A stretch of 64,000 nucleotides of DNA from an uncultured Candidatus Melainabacteria bacterium (GTDB lineage Bacteria; Cyanobacteriota; Vampirovibrionia; Gastranaerophilales; Gastranaerophilaceae): the NCBI GenBank assembly GCA_949902595.1, contig CATLDC010000001.1, positions 1 to 64,000 of the forward strand, given 5' to 3'. Shown here one piece after another: positions 1 through 8,471 of the stretch. The notes under the pieces are model-generated. The model was not told where the DNA came from. It searched no databases and saw nothing but the letters and a program-made list of their open reading frames with translations. The translations under genes and the position numbers were made by a program. Positions within the stretch are counted from its first letter, which is position 1. Each line of letters begins with the position of its first letter.

Positions 1-2
1 CC

Positions 3-827
3 CAGGCAACCGGTTCTCACAACGTAGCAATCGGAACCGGAGCTCAATCAGAATCAAACAGCACAATCGCTATCGGTGATGGCGCTACTGCTATAGGCCC
101 GGAAGGAATAGCAATCGGTTCGAGCGCCGAAGCTACAAAAACCGCAACACTGGCGGTTGGGAACCGAGCTAAGGCGACCCACAGTAATTCTGCTGCGATT
201 GGAGCCAGAGCTATAACGACTAAAGACAACCAGATTGTGTTAGGTAATAGCAACACCACTGTGTACATTCCGGGCGACTTAGTTGTCGGAAGAACTGCGC
301 GTATCGGGATTAACCTTCCTGACTACCACGATGCCTTGTGGATAAAAACCTGGGGACATGCGGGCGGAGTTGGCCAAGGATGGCTTCATACAGAAGCTAA
401 CAACAATCCTTTGACCACAAGAAAATATATAATCTACACTTCTGACGCGCCACACGGTTACTCAGACAAGAGACTAAAAAATGTCGGGGCTAAATACACA
501 GATGGCTTAGATGCGCTCAAAAAACTCGATTTTTATCACTACACTTTCAAAAAGGACGAGGCCAAAACTCCGCATGTTGGCGTAATTGCGCAGGATTTGC
601 AGAAAGTTTTTCCAGATGCTGTAACTAAAGGCGAGGATGGATTCTTGAGAATAAGAATGGAAGACATGTTTTACGCCCTCATCAACGCAGTCAAGGAACT
701 CGCGTGTGATATTACAAGTGTAAAATCAGAAATCAAGGACTTGAAAGCTCAGAATGCAGAATTGAAGGCTCAAAATGCGGAACTGATTAAGCGGATTGAG
801 AAGCTTGAAAAGTCTAAAAAGTTTTAG
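3..827 (+). CDS. Surface/tail-fibre-like protein: YadA-head-like repeats + C-terminal Peptidase_S74-type intramolecular chaperone (5' partial)
   Basis: Frame is open upstream of the listed ATG (237) to the window edge: QATGSHNVAIGTGAQSESNSTIAIGDGATAIGPEGIAIGSSAEATKTATLAVGNRAKATHSNSAAIGARAITTKDNQIVLGNSNTTVYIPG; then SDKRLKN...GVIAQDLQKVFPDAV and a coiled-coil tail. Confidence 0.85.
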   Translation, partial: QATGSHNVAIGTGAQSESNSTIAIGDGATAIGPEGIAIGSSAEATKTATLAVGNRAKATHSNSAAIGARAITTKDNQIVLGNSNTTVYIPGDLVVGRTARIGINLPDYHDALWIKTWGHAGGVGQGWLHTEANNNPLTTRKYIIYTSDAPHGYSDKRLKNVGAKYTDGLDALKKLDFYHYTFKKDEAKTPHVGVIAQDLQKVFPDAVTKGEDGFLRIRMEDMFYALINAVKELACDITSVKSEIKDLKAQNAELKAQNAELIKRIEKLEKSKKF

Positions 828-852
828 CCGCACGTTCGGCTATCCTTTCTTG

Positions 853-877
853 GCAGGGCAGGAGCCCTGCTTTTTTT
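853..877 (+). terminator. Intrinsic terminator GCAGGGC-AGGA-GCCCTGC-T7
   Basis: Perfect 7-bp stem followed by T7. Confidence 0.85.
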
Positions 878-879
878 AT

Positions 880-924
880 AAATGTAACAAAATACACTTA
901 TTCTCTGGTTGGAGTGTTACATTT
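880..924. promoter_or_regulatory. Inverted repeat AAATGTAACA...TGTTACATTT upstream of the Nudix regulator gene (candidate operator)
   Basis: Perfect 10-bp inverted repeat at 880-889 / 915-924. Confidence 0.4.
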
Positions 925-987
925 TTTTGTTCTTTATTATACAATTATTCTTGAAGATGTGAAACGCTCAAAACACCAGAGGTTAGA

Positions 988-1668
988 ATGTTTAATGAAA
1001 TCAAAACACACGAGATTACTGTCGACATAGTTATTTTGACAATAAAAAACGATGCGCTTCAGGTTTTGCTTGTAAAACGTAACAACGAACCTTTCAAAGA
1101 CAAATGGGCAATCCCCGGCGGTTACGTGAGAATGTCTGAAAACCTTGACGAAGCAGCAATGCGGGTTCTTAAAGAAAAGACAAACGTCGACAACATTTAC
1201 CTTGAACAGCTTTACACATTCGGTGACCCTTTGAGGCACCCTGTTTCAAGGGTTATAACCTGCGCGTATTTTGCGCTAATAAGAGCCGAAGACTTCAACG
1301 TTGTCACAACCCCGGATTTGGCTTGGCACAAGGTGTTTGACCTTCCGCCTCTAGCGTTTGACCACAAAGAAATTATCCAGTATTCTCTTAAGCGCACCCG
1401 CGAACGTCTTGAGATGTGTCCGGTTGCTTACCAGTTACTGAACGAGAAATTCACGCTCACTGAAATGCAAAAAGCTTACGAAATGATTATGGAAAAGAAG
1501 CTCGACAAGCGCAATTTCAGGAAAAAAGTTATCACAACAGACGGTTTGAGGGAGTTGAACGAGTTTTCAAAATCCTCCTCAAAAAGACCGGCGAGGTTAT
1601 ACACATTTGACAATATCAAATTGAACTCAAAAAGAGCTCACTTCATAAAAAAGGAGACTAAATGTTAA
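988..1668 (+). CDS. Nudix hydrolase-fold protein with C-terminal winged-helix-like region (NrtR-like regulator)
   Basis: Nudix region GGYVRMSENLDEAAMRVLKEKTNV (degenerate Nudix box), 226 aa with C-terminal extension; SD AGAGG. Confidence 0.75.
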   Translation: MFNEIKTHEITVDIVILTIKNDALQVLLVKRNNEPFKDKWAIPGGYVRMSENLDEAAMRVLKEKTNVDNIYLEQLYTFGDPLRHPVSRVITCAYFALIRAEDFNVVTTPDLAWHKVFDLPPLAFDHKEIIQYSLKRTRERLEMCPVAYQLLNEKFTLTEMQKAYEMIMEKKLDKRNFRKKVITTDGLRELNEFSKSSSKRPARLYTFDNIKLNSKRAHFIKKETKC

Positions 1669-1886
1669 CATTTTTCTGGACTATACAGGTCCTATCAGCA
1701 CTATTACTAATCGTATTAATCCTTATGCACTCACCTAAAGGCGACGGAATCGCGGGCATCGGAAACGCTGCACAGGTTTTCACTTCCCAGAAGAGCGCCG
1801 AAAAAGGCTTAAATAAACTCACTGCAATCGTTGCAGCGGTGTTTATTGTTTGCGTTTTTCTTTTAGGATTCGGCATCATTAAATAA
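1662..1886 (+). CDS. secG: Preprotein translocase subunit SecG
   Basis: Two TM helices, SPKGDGIAGIGNAAQVFTSQKSAEKGLNKLTAI. Confidence 0.85.
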   Translation: MLTFFWTIQVLSALLLIVLILMHSPKGDGIAGIGNAAQVFTSQKSAEKGLNKLTAIVAAVFIVCVFLLGFGIIK

Positions 1887-2624
1887 ATGGACGAAATTTT
1901 TTCACGGAATATCCTGTACTGGGGCGAAGCTGCTCAAAAAAAGCTCTTTTCCTCCCATGTAGTCGTATTCGGACTTGGCGGAGTCGGAGGGTTCTGCGCG
2001 GAAGCTCTTGCAAGAAGCGGAGTGGGTGAGCTTACGCTCGTTGATTTTGATACTGTCTCAAAATCAAATATCAACCGCCAGATTGTTGCCCTAAATTCAA
2101 CTGTCGGAAAACTCAAAACCGAACTATTGGAAACAAGGCTCAAAGACATTAACCCGCAAATCAAACTAAATCTTGTGAGCGATTTTTACACGGAAGATTT
2201 TGATTTTTCGGGCGTAAATTTTGTTGCGGACGCGATTGACACAATGAGGCCAAAGATTAACCTGCTCTCCAGATGTTTTGAAGAAAAGATTCCTGTAATA
2301 TCCTCAATGGGCGCGGGTAACAGGATTGACCCGACCAAGCTTTACATAAGCGACATTTCACAGATTCGGGATAAAAAGGCTCCGTTTGTCTCCAACATTT
2401 TGTACCAGCTAAAAAAACGCGGGATTGAGAGCGGAATCACGGTTGTTACAAGCGACGAAAAACCTTTTGTGCAGGAAAAAATTACGGTCGCAGAAAAGAT
2501 TACGACAAAATCCGGCGAGCAGATTGAGTTCAACAAAATAACACCGGCTTCAACTCCTTTTGTGGCTTCCTGCGCGGGGATTTTCATGGCAAGCTATATT
2601 GCGGGTGAGATTATTAAAAATTAA
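1887..2624 (+). CDS. tcdA: tRNA threonylcarbamoyladenosine dehydratase (ThiF/HesA family)
   Basis: FGLGGVGGFCAEALARSGVGELTLVDFDTVSKSNINRQ. Confidence 0.85.
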   Translation: MDEIFSRNILYWGEAAQKKLFSSHVVVFGLGGVGGFCAEALARSGVGELTLVDFDTVSKSNINRQIVALNSTVGKLKTELLETRLKDINPQIKLNLVSDFYTEDFDFSGVNFVADAIDTMRPKINLLSRCFEEKIPVISSMGAGNRIDPTKLYISDISQIRDKKAPFVSNILYQLKKRGIESGITVVTSDEKPFVQEKITVAEKITTKSGEQIEFNKITPASTPFVASCAGIFMASYIAGEIIKN

Positions 2625-3540
2625 TCCGTTCTTTTTCAATAACGAGCGGTTTTTTCTCGGCAAATCGGCAGAGCATAATCAGGTACTCGCCAATCAGCCC
2701 GACGCTTAGAATCTGTACAAAAATCAGGAAGTACAGAGAGAGCATTTTTTTCGGGATGATAAAATTGAGATACCCGACGTAGCAAACCAGGCTTAGAACA
2801 ATAAGCGCAAAAGTTATCATCGCGCCAAAGAACCCGAAGATTGTGATAAAGTGCACGGGCACTTTTGTTGTTCTCGTGAGCCCGAGCATTCCGCTGTCCC
2901 AGAGTGTAAACAGGTTGGTTTTGCCGTCCCCGTTTTTTCTTTGAGGCTGGTCAAAGTCAATGACTTTCATGGTGTAGCCCAAATCCAGCACTGCGCCGCG
3001 GAAGTACGGGTACGGGTCTTCGGTTTCGCGGATTTTATCAATAACTTTTCTGTCGTAGAGTCCGAATCCGGTGTAGTTTCTAATAAGTTTGCACCCTTCA
3101 TCTTTCATTACATCAAGTGCAAAATAATAAAACCTGCGCAGCAAATCAAGTACAGAAAAGCTTCTTGTGTCGTATTTTCTTGCAACGACAACTTCGCAGC
3201 CTTTTTCCCAGTTTTCAATAAAGTCGTTAATAAGCACCGGCGGGTCTTGCAGGTCAGAAGCCAGATAGATTACAGCATCGCCTGTTGCCTGCATAATTGC
3301 GTAGTAGGAAGATTTTATGCTGCCGAAGTTTCTGGAGTTAAGAATGACTTTTACTCTTTTGTCTTCTTCTGCAATTCTTCTTAGTGCGTCTGCTGTGAAA
3401 TCTTTTGACGCGTTATCGATGAAGATTATTTCAAACTCGTATTGAGGATGAGACTGCATGACTTCTGAAAGTTCTCTGTACAGAAGCGGGATATTGTCTT
3501 CTTCGTTAAAGCAGGATGTTACAATGCTGATTTTTTTCAT
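2614..3540 (-). CDS. Family 2 glycosyltransferase with C-terminal TM helices (GtrB/DPM1-like)
   Basis: VTSCFNEEDNIPLLYRELSEVM, ASDLQDPP, two C-terminal TM segments. Confidence 0.85.
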   Translation of the reverse strand: MKKISIVTSCFNEEDNIPLLYRELSEVMQSHPQYEFEIIFIDNASKDFTADALRRIAEEDKRVKVILNSRNFGSIKSSYYAIMQATGDAVIYLASDLQDPPVLINDFIENWEKGCEVVVARKYDTRSFSVLDLLRRFYYFALDVMKDEGCKLIRNYTGFGLYDRKVIDKIRETEDPYPYFRGAVLDLGYTMKVIDFDQPQRKNGDGKTNLFTLWDSGMLGLTRTTKVPVHFITIFGFFGAMITFALIVLSLVCYVGYLNFIIPKKMLSLYFLIFVQILSVGLIGEYLIMLCRFAEKKPLVIEKERINF

Positions 3541-3650
3541 TAGCTGGCTCCTTGGATTTTCTCTTACAACAATAACATAAATTACCTGTTTGTAGAATAG
3601 TCAAAAAATTTTAATGGTAAATACTACTATTGTAAAGGAGATTTTTTACA

Positions 3651-4664
3651 ATGAAAATGTTGATGTTTGATTTTAGAGACTCAGAGAGAAGTTTTTTTGA
3701 AAAGACCGAGCTTCCTGATTTTGATATAACCTTTATCAAGGAGCCTCTAAACGAACACACAAAGCTTACAGACGAGCAGCTTAGAGAGACTGACGTCATA
3801 AGTATTTTTACAGGTTCGAATTTAACCGAAGATGTTTTGTCAAAATTTCCTAACCTGAGAGTGGTTGCGACCCGCTCAACAGGGTTCAATCATATTGATT
3901 TGCAGTACTGCACAAAGCTGAATATCGCGGTTTTCAATGTTGAGCACTACGGAAGAACAGCGGTTGCAGAATACGCAGCAGGACTGATGATTGCGCTTGT
4001 AAGAAACATGCTTCCGGCTGCGGTTGATATGAAAAACTGCGAGATTGACCATGCGCTCTATGAAGGCCATACCTTGAACAATATGACAATCGGTATCATT
4101 GGCTGCGGCTCAATCGGAAGCGCAGTTGCTGAAATCGCAAGATTCTTTGGCATGCGAGTTTTAATCAACACCTACATGAAGAATCCTGATTTGGATGATA
4201 GTTGTAAATATGTCACGCTGGATGAACTTCTGGAACAGTCGGACATTATTTCTTTGCACGCACCTTATACGGGTGACAACTATCACATGCTGGGCGCAAG
4301 AGAATTTAACAAAATGAAGGACGGGGTTTATATAATCAACACCGCAAGAGGGGAGCTAATTGATATTTCTGCTCTTTACGAAAATCTTGTAAAGGGCAAG
4401 GTAAAAGGCGCGGGGCTTGATGTTTTGGAATGCGAGTTTCTTGCAAACTGCCCTGCAAAATTGCAGACAGTGCTTCAGAACACTGATTCGGAGTGCGTCT
4501 CAACAGCGCTTATTTCCCAGAAGTTGTTCAGCCTTAAGAACGTTATCATAACTCCGCACATAGCTTACAACACAAATGAGTCAATAAATTATTTGCTTGA
4601 AGCGACGTTCAATAATATCAGGGATTATTTGAAAGGTATGAGGTCAAACAATAGAGTTTGCTAA
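3651..4664 (+). CDS. D-2-hydroxyacid dehydrogenase (LdhA-like)
   Basis: TRSTGFNHIDL, GIIGCGSIGSAVAEIARFFGM, INTARGELID, ITPHIAYNT. Confidence 0.85.
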   Translation: MKMLMFDFRDSERSFFEKTELPDFDITFIKEPLNEHTKLTDEQLRETDVISIFTGSNLTEDVLSKFPNLRVVATRSTGFNHIDLQYCTKLNIAVFNVEHYGRTAVAEYAAGLMIALVRNMLPAAVDMKNCEIDHALYEGHTLNNMTIGIIGCGSIGSAVAEIARFFGMRVLINTYMKNPDLDDSCKYVTLDELLEQSDIISLHAPYTGDNYHMLGAREFNKMKDGVYIINTARGELIDISALYENLVKGKVKGAGLDVLECEFLANCPAKLQTVLQNTDSECVSTALISQKLFSLKNVIITPHIAYNTNESINYLLEATFNNIRDYLKGMRSNNRVC

Positions 4665-4686
4665 TGATTTATGCTATTATTTATGT

Positions 4687-5754
4687 ATGGCAATAATATC
4701 AGATGACGAAGATTTAGGGAGAAGGGTTAAGAAAAATCCGGTAATAAAACCCGAGACAATAGAATACGACAACACTTTCGAGAACAGCATCCGTCCAAAA
4801 GACTTTGACAGCTACATCGGCCAGAGCTCGCTTAAGGAGACCCTGAAAATCACGCTCGAAGCTGCAAAAAGACGCGAACAACCGCTTGACCACCTGCTTT
4901 TTTACGGCCCTCCGGGTTTGGGTAAAACAACGATTGCTGGTGTTATTGCTGCCCAGATGGGAGTCGAAATCAGGATTACGTCAGCGCCCGCGCTTGAGCG
5001 CCCCAGAGATATTATCGGGATTCTGATGTCATTAAAGGGCGGGGAGATTCTTTTTATTGACGAAATCCACAGGCTCAACAAGGTTGCAGAAGAGATTCTC
5101 TACCCTGCAATGGAAGACTTCACGCTCGATATGACAACCGGAAAGAGCCAGACTGCAAAGACTTTGAGGGTGCCGATTCCGAAATTTACGCTAATCGGTG
5201 CGACAACAAAGGCCGGAGAGCTTTCGAGTCCACTACGTGACAGGTTCGGAATCATACACAGGCTTGAGTTTTACACAGTTGAAGAGCTTTCAGAGGTTGT
5301 GAAACGCACAGCAAAGATTCTGGATATCAAGGTAACAGAAGAGGGCGCACGCGCTATCGCAATGCGTTCAAGAGGAACACCGAGAATTGCAAACAGGCTG
5401 GTAAAGAGGGTGGCTGATTTTGCAATCGTGAAATACGACGGGGTTATTGACCGCAGGGTTGCGGATGAGTCGCTTGATATTTTAAAGATTGACAAGTTCG
5501 GGCTGGACACAACAGACAGGGCGCTTTTGAATCTGATTATTGAAAAATATGACGGAGGTCCTGTCGGGGTTGAGACGATTGCAGCGGCTTTGAGTGAGGA
5601 TGTGCGCACAATTGAGGACGTTTGCGAGCCGTATCTTTTGCAGGCAGGGTTCTTGCAGCGCACACCAAGAGGAAGAAAGGTTTCTCCGGAAGGCTACAGG
5701 CATCTTGGAATCAACATGCCGTCAAGCCAGACGAGGCTGTTTGAGGAGTTATAA
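4687..5754 (+). CDS. ruvB: Holliday junction branch migration helicase RuvB
   Basis: RPKDFDSYIGQ, LLFYGPPGLGKTT, FIDEIHRL, IGATTKAGELSSPLRDRFGI. Confidence 0.97.
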   Translation: MAIISDDEDLGRRVKKNPVIKPETIEYDNTFENSIRPKDFDSYIGQSSLKETLKITLEAAKRREQPLDHLLFYGPPGLGKTTIAGVIAAQMGVEIRITSAPALERPRDIIGILMSLKGGEILFIDEIHRLNKVAEEILYPAMEDFTLDMTTGKSQTAKTLRVPIPKFTLIGATTKAGELSSPLRDRFGIIHRLEFYTVEELSEVVKRTAKILDIKVTEEGARAIAMRSRGTPRIANRLVKRVADFAIVKYDGVIDRRVADESLDILKIDKFGLDTTDRALLNLIIEKYDGGPVGVETIAAALSEDVRTIEDVCEPYLLQAGFLQRTPRGRKVSPEGYRHLGINMPSSQTRLFEEL

Positions 5755-5764
5755 TGGACACATT

Positions 5765-5798
5765 CCCTCTCCTTACAGGAGAGGGTTAGGGTGAGGTG
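5765..5798 (+). repeat. Dispersed REP-like palindrome with asymmetric tail (copy A)
   Basis: CCCTCTCC-TTACA-GGAGAGGG-TTAGGGTGAGGTG; same architecture as copies at 11433, 11872, 46433 and 46505. Confidence 0.8.
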
Positions 5799-6887
5799 AA
5801 AATTTTGCGATTCTTAGCACTAATATTATCATTCTTTTTTCTTTTACCTGCTTTTGCAGACGAGACAAAAATCCTGCCGTCTGTTACAGGAAAAGTTCAA
5901 CAAGTTCAATACATAGACATTGACGACAGCTCGGAAGTTGCGCAAACAAAACAGATTGCGGATATTATTATTCTTGACGGCGGGTTTAAGGGGGAAAAAG
6001 TCCAGCTTGATAACATGCTGACCGGAAATCCTTATTACGATATCAAACTCAAAAAAAATACTAAAGTTATTCTCCACGCAGAGGACCATGGAAAGGGAGT
6101 TGAGCTTGCTATAGAAAACATAAAACGCTCCGGAACACTCGTTTGGCTCTCGCTTCTTTTTTGCGGACTGCTAATTTATGTTGGGCGAAAAAAAGGTTTA
6201 TATAGCCTTGTATCAATAGCTTTAACTGTTCTGCTTATTAGTCATGTTTTAACCCCTATGATTCTTATGGGCTTGAATCCTGTGTCGGGCGCGATTCTTG
6301 TGTGCATTGCTTCAACCGCTATTACAATGTATCTGGTAGGCGGATTTAACCCTAAAAGCACTGCGGCTATTGCCGGTGCAGTATTAAGTCTTCTTGCAGC
6401 TGCGCTTTTATCCTATATCGTAATGTTTACGGCACATCTCACCGGATTCGCGAACGAAACATATATGTTTTTATTCAACATGTATCCGCAATTGAATTAT
6501 GTGGGAATAACAATCGTAACTATTGTGCTTGCGACCCTCGGCGCGGTTATGGATGTTGCAATGTCAATTGCGAGCACGATTAACGAGATTTACATGGTTG
6601 ATAACACAAAAAGCGTTAAGGAGCTTTTCATCTGCGGGATGAATGTGGGGCGCGACATTATTGGAACAATGGCAAACACATTGATTCTGGTTTATCTGGG
6701 CAGCTCGCTTCCGCTGCTTTTGCTTGCCAACAACATCGATTTGCTCAAATTTTTTAACCTGAACCAGATTGTGACAGAGATAGCGTCAGCGCTTATCGGA
6801 AGCATAGGGATTGTAATCTGCGTTCCGATTACCGCGATTGTGGCGTCAGAGCTTATAAAAAGAGGGCGCGAAATTGAGCATCAATAA
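5796..6887 (+). CDS. YibE/F family membrane protein (GTG start)
   Basis: Signal peptide MKILRFLALILSFFFLLPAFA, multiple TM helices, ATLGAVMDVAMSIASTINEI. Confidence 0.8.
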   Translation: MKILRFLALILSFFFLLPAFADETKILPSVTGKVQQVQYIDIDDSSEVAQTKQIADIIILDGGFKGEKVQLDNMLTGNPYYDIKLKKNTKVILHAEDHGKGVELAIENIKRSGTLVWLSLLFCGLLIYVGRKKGLYSLVSIALTVLLISHVLTPMILMGLNPVSGAILVCIASTAITMYLVGGFNPKSTAAIAGAVLSLLAAALLSYIVMFTAHLTGFANETYMFLFNMYPQLNYVGITIVTIVLATLGAVMDVAMSIASTINEIYMVDNTKSVKELFICGMNVGRDIIGTMANTLILVYLGSSLPLLLLANNIDLLKFFNLNQIVTEIASALIGSIGIVICVPITAIVASELIKRGREIEHQ

Positions 6888-7773
6888 CGTAATAATTTGC
6901 GGGCTTGGAGCTGTCGGGCTGACTTACGCAGCAAAACTCAAGGACAAATGCTGCCTGAAGATTCTTGTCGACTCAAAAAGGCTGGAGCGTTACAGGCGGG
7001 AAAAACCTTCTCTTAACGGGGTCAGTTTTGAATTTGACTACATTTTGCCTGACGATTCTTTTGAAGCGGATTTGATAATTATCTCAACAAAAGCACAGGG
7101 GCTTGATTCTGCAATAGAGAGTATAAAAAATTTCGTTGGAGAAAAAACAATCATACTTTCGCTCCTGAACGGAATCTCGTCCGAGGAAAGAATCGCTGCG
7201 GCTTATCCAAGCGTGGCTGTTTTGAAATCGTATTTTATCGGGCACAGTGCGGTGAGAACAGGTAATTCTGTAACGCAGGACGGGATTGGAAAAATCATCG
7301 CAGAGAACAATTCCGAAATCATTGATTTCTTCACCCGTGTGGGTGTTGATTATTCAACACCTGACGATATTAACTACTCAATGTGGTTAAAATTCACGTT
7401 GAATCTGTTTTCCAATCAGGTGTCTGCAATAATGGACATGACCTTCGGGGATTTGAAGCAGAACGCTGCGTTCATTGATTTTGCAAAAAAGATAATTACC
7501 GAGGTGCGTGAAATCGCTTCAAGAAGAGGGGTTCGCGGGTTAGAGAATCTGGAAAAAGATGCTTTGCATGCGCTTTCTCTCATGTGTGACGAGGGAAAGA
7601 CTTCCATGCATCAGGATATTTTAGCCGGCAGGAAAACCGAGGTCGAGATTTTTGCTGGTGAGATAATCAGGCTCGGCAAAGTCTTAGGGGTTGCGACTCC
7701 TTACAATCAGGTTTTGTACGACATGATAAAAATTGCGGAGGAGAAGAATGAACATCGCGTTTATACCTGTTAG
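6874..7773 (+). CDS. 2-dehydropantoate 2-reductase family (ApbA/PanE)
   Basis: VIICGLGAVGLTYAAKL, KAQGLDSAI, LLNGISSEE, SMHQDILAGRKTEVE. Confidence 0.8.
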   Translation: MSINNVIICGLGAVGLTYAAKLKDKCCLKILVDSKRLERYRREKPSLNGVSFEFDYILPDDSFEADLIIISTKAQGLDSAIESIKNFVGEKTIILSLLNGISSEERIAAAYPSVAVLKSYFIGHSAVRTGNSVTQDGIGKIIAENNSEIIDFFTRVGVDYSTPDDINYSMWLKFTLNLFSNQVSAIMDMTFGDLKQNAAFIDFAKKIITEVREIASRRGVRGLENLEKDALHALSLMCDEGKTSMHQDILAGRKTEVEIFAGEIIRLGKVLGVATPYNQVLYDMIKIAEEKNEHRVYTC

Positions 7774-8416
7774 AGGCGGGAGCAAGTCCATTCCGCTCAA
7801 GAACATAAAAGAAATCAACGGCAAGCCTCTTGTTTACTGGACAGCGCTTGCTGCATCGGGAGCAGAGTGTGTGGACAAAGTCGTGATTGCAACAGACAGC
7901 TCCCAAATCAATGATACCGTGCTTTCATTCAAGCTTCCAAAGCTTGAGGTTTACGACAGGGACCCCAAAAACGCATCTGACAGTTCTTCCACCGAAAGTG
8001 TCATGCTTGAGTACATTGAAAAAGCTGGTTTAGGCGTGGATGACAGGTTCATACTGATTCAGGCGACTTCGCCATTATTAAAATCCCATCACATAGACGG
8101 GATGTACAGTGCTCTTATTGAGAGTCGCGCGGATTCAGCATTTTCAGGGGTTCGTGAAAAGCAGTTCCACTGGATAGAGACAGAGAATGGTGTAAAGCCA
8201 ATCAATTATGATTACCGCAACCGTCCAAGAAGGCAGGAGTTTCGCGGAATAATTGCAGAGAACGGTGCGTGTTACATTAACTCTGTTGGAAATATTTTAA
8301 GAGACAGGTGCAGGTTATCAGGCAGAATCATTGCATACGAGCTTCCGGCTTGCACTGCTTACGAGATAGATGAGGAAGACGACTGGGCGATTGTCGAGTC
8401 GTTAATGAAGAGGTAG
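7748..8416 (+). CDS. Acylneuraminate cytidylyltransferase family (CMP-sugar synthetase)
   Basis: MNIAFIPVRGGSKSIPLKNIKEINGKPLVYWT, LIQATSPLL; ATG at 7748 preferred over the listed 7733. Confidence 0.85.
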   Translation: MNIAFIPVRGGSKSIPLKNIKEINGKPLVYWTALAASGAECVDKVVIATDSSQINDTVLSFKLPKLEVYDRDPKNASDSSSTESVMLEYIEKAGLGVDDRFILIQATSPLLKSHHIDGMYSALIESRADSAFSGVREKQFHWIETENGVKPINYDYRNRPRRQEFRGIIAENGACYINSVGNILRDRCRLSGRIIAYELPACTAYEIDEEDDWAIVESLMKR

Positions 8417-8421
8417 AAAAC

Positions 8422-8457
8422 AATAGTGGCGCCGGATGTACATCCGGCGCCACTATT
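8422..8457. terminator. 36-bp perfect palindrome between convergent genes; bidirectional terminator candidate
   Basis: AATAGTGGCGCCGGATGTACATCCGGCGCCACTATT followed by TAAAAAAA. Confidence 0.75.
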
Positions 8458-8471
8458 TAAAAAAACATCTA

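Noticed and set aside
937-1239. Many antisense or overlapping ORFs in the supplied track (e.g. 937-1239 minus, 8856-9269 plus, 26910-27620 minus)
   Set aside because: They lie opposite clearly coding genes, lack start context and protein-family features.
8422-8457. Relationship between the 36-bp palindrome centre (GGATGTACATCC) and the HEPN-associated RNA core (GGATGTATGTCC)
   Set aside because: Only a short self-complementary stretch is shared; stems and context are unrelated, so treated as coincidence.
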